DNA of 20,066 nucleotides from positions 10,067 to 30,132 of the forward strand of contig DLIM01000005.1 of NCBI GenBank assembly GCA_002483745.1. Reading direction: 5' to 3'. The stretch is from Caryophanales bacterium UBA7642 (lineage in GTDB: Bacteria > Bacillota_I > Bacilli_A > RFN20 > CAG-288). The translations under genes were made by a program, and so were the position numbers. Below the pieces are notes generated by a model. The model had not been told where the DNA came from. It made no database searches and was given only the letters and a program-made list of their open reading frames with translations. Below are positions 15,368-20,066 of the stretch, in pieces. How positions within the stretch are numbered: position 1 is the stretch's first letter; every line of letters starts with the position of its first letter.

Positions 15368-16120
15368 CTATTTGCCTATTTCAGCAGACTTATTTAGAAC
15401 CTTAGAAATAAACTTCTTCGGAACAAAATGAGAGAAGAGATGAGCTAGCTTGATCTTAAAGCCAGGAACAATTGTAAGCTTTCCTTTAAGAGTCTTCTTA
15501 ATAGCTAATTCTCCAACCTTCTCAGGATATAAAGAGCCAATGGTGAAATGGCAGTTAGCTTTATTCTCAAAATCAGTCTTAACTGGTCCTGGGCATAAAA
15601 CTGAGATGGTAACCTTGGACTTATAGTCTTTAAGTTCACGGTAATAGCCATGAGCTAGATAGTAAACAAAGGTTTTAGTGGAATAGTAAACAGTCATATA
15701 AGGAGCTGGGCCAAAGGCAGCAGCACTAGCAACTGTCAGTACTCTTCCTTTTCCTTTAGCAATGAATCTTCTTAAGAAATTCTTAACTAAGATGACAGTA
15801 GCAATATCGTTAAGCTTAATCATCTTAATTTCCTTATTAGTATCAGTCTCAGTAAGTTTTCCAATATCGCCAAAACCGGCATTATTAACAAAGATATCAA
15901 AATCCATGTCCCTAGTTTCATCTAAAAGACGAAAGCATTCTTTTTCATCAGAAAGATCATAAGAAGCAAAATCAATCTTTCTATCCGGATACTTCTTTCT
16001 AAGTTCTTCAATACTGCCTTCTTTGCGGGAGACAATTAAAAGATCATAGCCTCTTTTCGCCAAAGAGTCAGACATGGCTAAACCAATGCCGCCAGTACCG
16101 CCAGTCACTAATGCTTTCAT
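15368..16120 (-). CDS. Short-chain dehydrogenase/reductase (classical SDR)
   Basis: A 250-residue Rossmann-fold oxidoreductase. Visible are the cofactor loop TGGTGGIG (6-13), NNAG (79-82), catalytic S132, and the YxxxK pair Y145/K149, followed by the family's PGPVKTDF (177-184). S31-R32 after the second strand suggests NADP(H). A C-terminal basic, partly amphipathic extension (about 220-250) resembles that of SDRs of the DltE/YqjQ-like group and might touch the membrane. An AAAGGA ribosome site lies 10 bases before the ATG. The gene sits 26 bases after psuG and 25 before the aldo/keto reductase. Substrate unknown. Confidence 0.9.
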   Translation of the reverse strand: MKALVTGGTGGIGLAMSDSLAKRGYDLLIVSRKEGSIEELRKKYPDRKIDFASYDLSDEKECFRLLDETRDMDFDIFVNNAGFGDIGKLTETDTNKEIKMIKLNDIATVILVKNFLRRFIAKGKGRVLTVASAAAFGPAPYMTVYYSTKTFVYYLAHGYYRELKDYKSKVTISVLCPGPVKTDFENKANCHFTIGSLYPEKVGELAIKKTLKGKLTIVPGFKIKLAHLFSHFVPKKFISKVLNKSAEIGK

Positions 16121-16146
16121 ATTAAATAATTCCTTTCAGAATACTT

Positions 16147-17052
16147 CTAATCTAATTTTACCAGTTCTTTAGCAATGAGACCAGCTACATATGCATTATT
16201 CTTAATTAAAGAAATGTTAGATTCCAAAGACTTGCCATTAGTTAAGCCAACTAATTTATCTAATAAATAAGGGGTGACTCTCTTACCATGGATGTTATCC
16301 TTCTCCATCATGGTTAAAGCTTCCTCAATCTTTTCTTCCATCCAGGTAGGATCAAGAGAATATTCTTCTGGGATAGGATTAACAATTAAAGAGCCCTGAT
16401 GAAGATTAAGCTTATCTCCAACATGAATCATCTTAGCGACATCAAGAGCAGAGGAAGCATGAATATCAAGCTTATATTTGCTGCTTCTAGTGTAGAAAAG
16501 AGGTAAAGTCTCAGTCTGATAGCCAATAACCGGGACACCTTGAGTCTCTAAGTATTCCATGGTTCTAGGAATATCTAAGATAGCCTTAGGGCCAGCACAG
16601 ATGACATTGACATCAGTCTTACCGAATTCTCCTAAATCAGTAGAAACATCCATTGTTTCATTAAAGCCACGATGAACACCGCCGATACCGCCAGTAGCAA
16701 AGATCTTAATATGAGCTAGATTAGCTAAAATCATAGTAGCAGCCACTGTAGTAGAGCCAGTTAAGCCTTCAGTTAAGCAATATGGAATATCTTTTCTGGA
16801 TACCTTAATCGCAGAATGGTTCTGACCTAAGGCTTCAATTTCATCTTTAGTAAGACCAATTCTGATCTTGCCATTGATAATACCGATAGTATAAGGTTCA
16901 GCACCAGCTTTTCTGATTTCTTCTTCACAGGCCAAAGCACAAGCGACATTCTGAGGATAAGGCATACCATGAGTAAGAACAGTTGTTTCAAGAGCAACAG
17001 CTGGTTTTCCTGAAAGATCAGGAATCTCTTTAAGCATCTCATTAATATCCAT
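16147..17052 (-). CDS. psuG: Pseudouridine-5'-phosphate glycosidase
   Basis: A 301-residue enzyme that splits pseudouridine 5'-phosphate into uracil and ribose 5-phosphate during RNA-derived nucleoside salvage. Family hallmarks are present: ALETT with E22, THGMPYP (28-33), GGIGGVHRG (121-129), CAGPK with the Schiff-base lysine K156, and TPYLLD (260-265). Length is normal for PsuG. An AGGAGGGC ribosome site lies seven bases before the ATG. The usual partner kinase PsuK, which makes the substrate, is not in this window. Its place is taken by aldose 1-epimerase and reductase genes. The kinase may be encoded elsewhere, or the substrate may come from other routes. Confidence 0.95.
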   Translation of the reverse strand: MDINEMLKEIPDLSGKPAVALETTVLTHGMPYPQNVACALACEEEIRKAGAEPYTIGIINGKIRIGLTKDEIEALGQNHSAIKVSRKDIPYCLTEGLTGSTTVAATMILANLAHIKIFATGGIGGVHRGFNETMDVSTDLGEFGKTDVNVICAGPKAILDIPRTMEYLETQGVPVIGYQTETLPLFYTRSSKYKLDIHASSALDVAKMIHVGDKLNLHQGSLIVNPIPEEYSLDPTWMEEKIEEALTMMEKDNIHGKRVTPYLLDKLVGLTNGKSLESNISLIKNNAYVAGLIAKELVKLD

Positions 17053-17074
17053 GGTATAAGCCCTCCTATAAAAG

Positions 17075-18055
17075 CTACTTTGAAATTAACTTGTAAGTCA
17101 TAAAGTGTGAATAAGTATGTCCACCCTTTAAGACTAAATCATCTAACGGATACATCTCAGGTTCAATAGCGATAGCTCTTCTTCTAGCAGTAGTTAATCC
17201 TTTGCCATTAGTAAAGTTAACCTTAGAAAGTGAGGAATCAACATAGTTATTAATACAATCATAATCAGTGTAGCATTCAATAGTAAGATGCTCAGTATCA
17301 AGAATAGCCTGAGGCTTAGTTGAAGTTACCTCATCTAATAAGAAAGCGTGATCAAGAGTACCAATCTCAGGAATCTCTTTCTCAATCAAATCAAGATTAG
17401 TCTTAAGTAAAGGCTTCTTTCTGAAGTCCAAGCAGGCAGGAACGTTAGCAGTCTTTACAATCAGCTGAGTGCCTTTCTTAAAGACACCGTATTTAGAAGC
17501 ATTGACATAATAGCGATAATTATTGACGTTATCGGAATTAAAGATGTTCCAATAGATATGATTGCTTAAAGAAACCGGAGTAGATTTATCGGCTTTAGCC
17601 TCAAATCTAATGGTTAATTCATTCCTATCATTAGGAATAAAGTAAGTAACCTTTACCTCAAGATTGCCAGGGAATCCACATTCCAAATCTTTAGAAAGAT
17701 AAGTAAATTGAATGCTGTTTCCTTCGGGTGAAGTAATTAATGTTCCTTCAAAGTTTCTAAATGATAAGGATTCCATGATTCCGCCATGAAGGCAGATATG
17801 ATCCTTGTCACCTAAAACACTATAGGTGTGATCACCTATGGTGAACTTATCAGGAATACGGCCAGCTACTCTTCCTAAGGTCTTACCAAAAAACTGATTG
17901 GCAAGAAGATACTCATTAGGATCAGCTAGTTCAAGGATTAAAGGCTTTCCATTCAGAGTCAGTGATCTAACACCAGCTCCAAATGTTGAAAAAGTACCTT
18001 TAAGTCCCTTATTGTTAGTAATAGAAAGAAAACGAGAATCAGCAGTAGCGACCAT
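17075..18055 (-). CDS. galM: Aldose 1-epimerase (galactose mutarotase)
   Basis: A 326-residue cytosolic beta-sandwich enzyme that interconverts alpha and beta anomers of aldoses. The family landmarks are present, numbered from the chosen start: GRVAGRI at 61-67, LHGG with H90, NHIYW with catalytic-acid H166, LDHAF with D235, and AIEPEMYP with the catalytic base E298. The start at 18055 has GGAGG nine bases upstream. A TTG 21 bases further up would place that site inside the gene and is rejected. It lies 35 bases after the unrecognised gene and 22 before psuG. The epimerase call is firm; a galM name is by homology, and the preferred sugar is unknown. Confidence 0.9.
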   Translation of the reverse strand: MVATADSRFLSITNNKGLKGTFSTFGAGVRSLTLNGKPLILELADPNEYLLANQFFGKTLGRVAGRIPDKFTIGDHTYSVLGDKDHICLHGGIMESLSFRNFEGTLITSPEGNSIQFTYLSKDLECGFPGNLEVKVTYFIPNDRNELTIRFEAKADKSTPVSLSNHIYWNIFNSDNVNNYRYYVNASKYGVFKKGTQLIVKTANVPACLDFRKKPLLKTNLDLIEKEIPEIGTLDHAFLLDEVTSTKPQAILDTEHLTIECYTDYDCINNYVDSSLSKVNFTNGKGLTTARRRAIAIEPEMYPLDDLVLKGGHTYSHFMTYKLISK

Positions 18056-18064
18056 AATCTTTAT

Positions 18065-18069
18065 CCTCC
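18065..18069 (-). promoter_or_regulatory. Ribosome binding site that decides the aldose 1-epimerase start
   Basis: GGAGG on the minus strand, nine bases before the ATG at 18055. It lies within the longer reading that would start from TTG at 18076, which argues against that start. Confidence 0.8.
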
Positions 18070-18090
18070 AATGCAATCAGAAACTAATTA

Positions 18091-19095
18091 TTACTTAGCT
18101 TCAGCAGGTTTTTCACTAGGAGTAGGAATCGGACTAGGTTTAAGCTTACCAGCCTTGAAGGCAGCATAACGGAAATCAAGACTATCAGCGAAGAAGCTGC
18201 AACAGTTCTTCTGGAACTCTTCCGGCTTCTCTTTCATCAAAGCTTTGAACTTATCAACTTCAGCTTTCTGTTCTTCAGTCCAGGAGTTAGAAGTAATCAG
18301 CTTGTTGTTATCAAAGATATCGCAGATAAGGATGACACCCTTCTTCTGATCCTTAGGATCAGCAAAGAAAGCATAACGAGTAGAGACAACCGGATCATCA
18401 TAGCAGAAGGTAGAATCAAACTCATTCTTAGTGCCATCATTGCCATCAAGAGAAATATGAGCCTTGACCTGACCATTCAATAACTGAGCGGCAGCAGCAA
18501 TAGTCTGATATGAAGGAAGAAGTCTATTCTGTAAAAGCTCAGTCATCATATCAATACGCTTCTTGATTTCTTCATTACGTCCAACGATAAGCTTAATGTG
18601 CTTGGAATCGGGAGTAACAGAGAAGAGATACTGACCACCAAAGGATAAGCCAACGCAGGAAACAAAGAAAATCTTAGAGACATAATCGAAATAACGATAG
18701 ATTTCAATCATAGTAACATCACGACCGATAGAAGACTTTAGTTTGATTTCAACTCCGCCATTATCGAGTCTGTTCTCAACACCGATTTCATATTCAGGTC
18801 CCTCTTCAACAGCCGGAGGAACAAGCTTTAAAGTCGGCTTAATGACAGTGTTGTAGTTTCTAGTAGCTTCAACAGCCTTAGCAATATCGCCATTCTCAGT
18901 AACATTGCCGTCTTTATCGACATTAAATAAACGATAGATAAGAACCGGCATATCGGAACCTAAGCAAAGAACATCCTTAGTTCCATCAGGCTTATCTTCG
19001 ACATTGATGATAGTAATCTTAGCAGGACGGATAAACTTCTTAGCTGATTCATCACAAACGGCCTGAATTTTCTTTAAAAGTTCTTCATTATCCAT
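18091..19095 (-). CDS. Unrecognised cytosolic protein, probably highly expressed
   Basis: I do not recognise this 334-residue protein. It has no signal peptide or membrane segment, and it is acidic in its first third. The only markedly hydrophobic stretch is 142-154, too short and glycine-rich to be a clear membrane helix. The middle (102-175) looks beta-rich. A helical segment with an alanine run (AAAAQLL, 200-206) follows. A Cys pair lies at 298-299, and the end is a Pro/Lys/Glu-rich tail (317-334), probably disordered. Eight of its eleven arginines use CGT, while the LDH-like gene uses AGA throughout. With a strong AAGGAG site nine bases before the ATG, this suggests high expression. It is the first gene of the operon with galM, psuG and two reductases. 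No catalytic motif found. Confidence 0.8.
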   Translation of the reverse strand: MDNEELLKKIQAVCDESAKKFIRPAKITIINVEDKPDGTKDVLCLGSDMPVLIYRLFNVDKDGNVTENGDIAKAVEATRNYNTVIKPTLKLVPPAVEEGPEYEIGVENRLDNGGVEIKLKSSIGRDVTMIEIYRYFDYVSKIFFVSCVGLSFGGQYLFSVTPDSKHIKLIVGRNEEIKKRIDMMTELLQNRLLPSYQTIAAAAQLLNGQVKAHISLDGNDGTKNEFDSTFCYDDPVVSTRYAFFADPKDQKKGVILICDIFDNNKLITSNSWTEEQKAEVDKFKALMKEKPEEFQKNCCSFFADSLDFRYAAFKAGKLKPSPIPTPSEKPAEAK

Positions 19096-19131
19096 AATAA
19101 GTGCTCCTTAAATAGCGTTACACAACTTAAT

Positions 19132-19160
19132 ATTATAAGGTTTATTAGTCTCTATTTCTA
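19132..19160 (-). promoter_or_regulatory. Candidate promoter of the five-gene minus-strand operon
   Basis: On the minus strand, TATAAT (19137-19132) is preceded, with a 17-base spacer, by TAGAAA (19160-19155), a four-of-six match to the -35 consensus. The start would fall near 19125, about 30 bases before the first gene. Confidence 0.55.
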
Positions 19161-19212
19161 CATTAGTTTTATTTTGTCTTAGCTATAGTAATTAAAGAAA
19201 CAATAATGAAAA

Positions 19213-19230
19213 GAAAAAAGACCTCTTTTT
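19213..19230 (-). terminator. Weak candidate terminator for ung
   Basis: A 6-bp stem AAAAAG/CTTTTT (19215-19220 with 19225-19230), loop of four. Read on the minus strand it continues into a T-rich run. The stem is almost all A-T, so it may be inefficient. It is the only terminator-like element in the 253-base gap between ung and the next gene. Confidence 0.4.
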
Positions 19231-19348
19231 AAATCAGAAATTATGTCGCTTTTGCCCCGCTTTCCAGCAACCTATTTAATTAAAACTTGTTGTTTGCAAT
19301 TAAAAAGTCCCTAAAATAAAGCCCTTTTCTTAAAATCAATATAAATTA

Positions 19349-20047
19349 TTAGTCTTTAATCTGAAAATCAATCTCACCTAATCCCTGGCTCTTAAGATAC
19401 TTGTTGCATCTCTTAAAGCAGTCAGAGCAGAAGAATCCTCTAGTCGCAGACATAGGAGAAGGATGAGCAGTCTCAATAATACAGGCTCTTTTATTAGTAA
19501 TAAAAGGAGCCTTGCTTTGAGCATACTTGCCCCAAAGTAAATAAACGATAGGTCGATCAACCTTATTGATCAAGGAAATTACATCATCAGTAAAAGTCAT
19601 CCAGCCCAAAGAAGAATGACTATTGGCCTCACCAGCCTTAACTGTTAAAGAAGCGTTTAAAAGAAGAACACCTTGTTTAGCCCAGCTTTCTAATGAGCCG
19701 GTCTTGGGAATTGGATAACCAAATTCATAATAAAGTTCCTTATAGATGTTCTGTAATGAAGGCGGTAGCCTTACACCCTTCCCAACTGAAAATGCCAAAC
19801 CATTAGCTTGTCCTTCATTGAAATAAGGATCCTGACCAATGATGACACATCTAATCTGATCAACAGGAGTCAATTTAAAAGCATTAAAGACTTGATCAAA
19901 AGGCGGATAAACCTTTTCAGTCATATACTTATCAGAAATAACATCTACAAGCTTCTGATAATATTCTTTCTTCTTCTCGTCGCTTAAAAGACTATTCCAG
20001 TCACCTGGAAAAGTCATTAAAGACTGCTCAATTTCTGTTTTGGTCAT
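19349..20047 (-). CDS. ung: Uracil-DNA glycosylase (family 1)
   Basis: A 232-residue DNA repair enzyme that removes uracil arising from dCMP deamination or dUMP incorporation. The catalytic aspartate is D73 in GQDPY (71-75). N131 in LLLNASLTV reads the uracil. H195 in AHPSPMSA is the second catalytic residue, and the following RGFF matches the leucine-loop region. The residue after GQDPY is Phe (F76), where family 1 enzymes normally have His. Length is typical. An AAAGGAA site (20058-20064, minus strand) lies about ten bases before the ATG. It is separated by 253 bases from the downstream operon and is probably a separate transcript; its promoter lies beyond the window. Confidence 0.96.
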   Translation of the reverse strand: MTKTEIEQSLMTFPGDWNSLLSDEKKKEYYQKLVDVISDKYMTEKVYPPFDQVFNAFKLTPVDQIRCVIIGQDPYFNEGQANGLAFSVGKGVRLPPSLQNIYKELYYEFGYPIPKTGSLESWAKQGVLLLNASLTVKAGEANSHSSLGWMTFTDDVISLINKVDRPIVYLLWGKYAQSKAPFITNKRACIIETAHPSPMSATRGFFCSDCFKRCNKYLKSQGLGEIDFQIKD

Positions 20048-20066
20048 CTTTCTTATTTTCCTTTCC

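Noticed and set aside
19278..19306. Direct repeat AATTAAAA as a regulatory site
   Set aside because: Eight A/T bases repeated once in a very AT-rich spacer are easily explained by composition.
1..20066. CRISPR arrays, transposons, prophage, tRNA/rRNA, toxin-antitoxin or defence genes
   Set aside because: No repeat array, terminal inverted repeats, transposase or integrase motifs, cloverleaf sequences or defence-type domains were seen on either strand.

Overview
This window comes from a low-GC, Gram-positive-type bacterium. The evidence is AT-rich spacers, strong AGGAGG-type ribosome sites on most genes, a lipobox lipoprotein that serves as the sugar-binding protein, a CIRCE heat-shock operator before groES, an ECF-type vitamin transporter subunit, and AGA as the main arginine codon. 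The best guess is a fermentative, probably host-associated member of the Bacillota (Bacilli, perhaps near Erysipelotrichales or the RF39-type relatives of Mollicutes). This placement is inference. The standard code fits: one gene ends in TGA and no gene needs TGA read as Trp. TGA is nevertheless very rare as a stop (1 of 18).

The left half (1-12153) is read rightward. First comes a sugar operon: a xylose-isomerase-like TIM-barrel enzyme, a Gfo/Idh/MocA oxidoreductase, a sugar-binding lipoprotein, a double-domain sugar ABC ATPase and a CUT2-type permease, closed by a strong terminator at 6834-6879. A perfect 12-bp hairpin between the binding protein and the ATPase probably sets their ratio. 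The enzyme pair suggests an oxidation-based (keto-sugar or inositol-like) attack on a sugar. The permease carries an unusual charged C-terminal tail of about 290 residues. Next are a lone ECF S component with almost no leader, an LDH/2-hydroxyacid dehydrogenase with an enlarged substrate loop, and a tight glutamate dehydrogenase - aminotransferase - ROK sugar kinase operon ending in tandem hairpins (12154-12245). The dehydrogenase, glutamate dehydrogenase and aminotransferase together could interconvert amino acids, 2-oxo acids and 2-hydroxy acids.

The right half (12268-20047) is read leftward and converges on the left half. It holds groES-groEL with a complete promoter and CIRCE. Upstream of that lies a five-gene operon: an unrecognised cytosolic protein with highly-expressed codon use, aldose 1-epimerase, pseudouridine-5'-phosphate glycosidase, a short-chain dehydrogenase and an aldo/keto reductase. 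It has a candidate promoter at 19132-19160 and a clear terminator at 14373-14408. Last is ung, the uracil-DNA glycosylase.

I see no tRNA, rRNA, CRISPR array, insertion sequence, phage gene or toxin-antitoxin pair. The window looks like core metabolism with several unusual details. The most notable are the permease tail, the undefined sugar pathway, the enlarged-loop dehydrogenase and the unrecognised, probably abundant protein.
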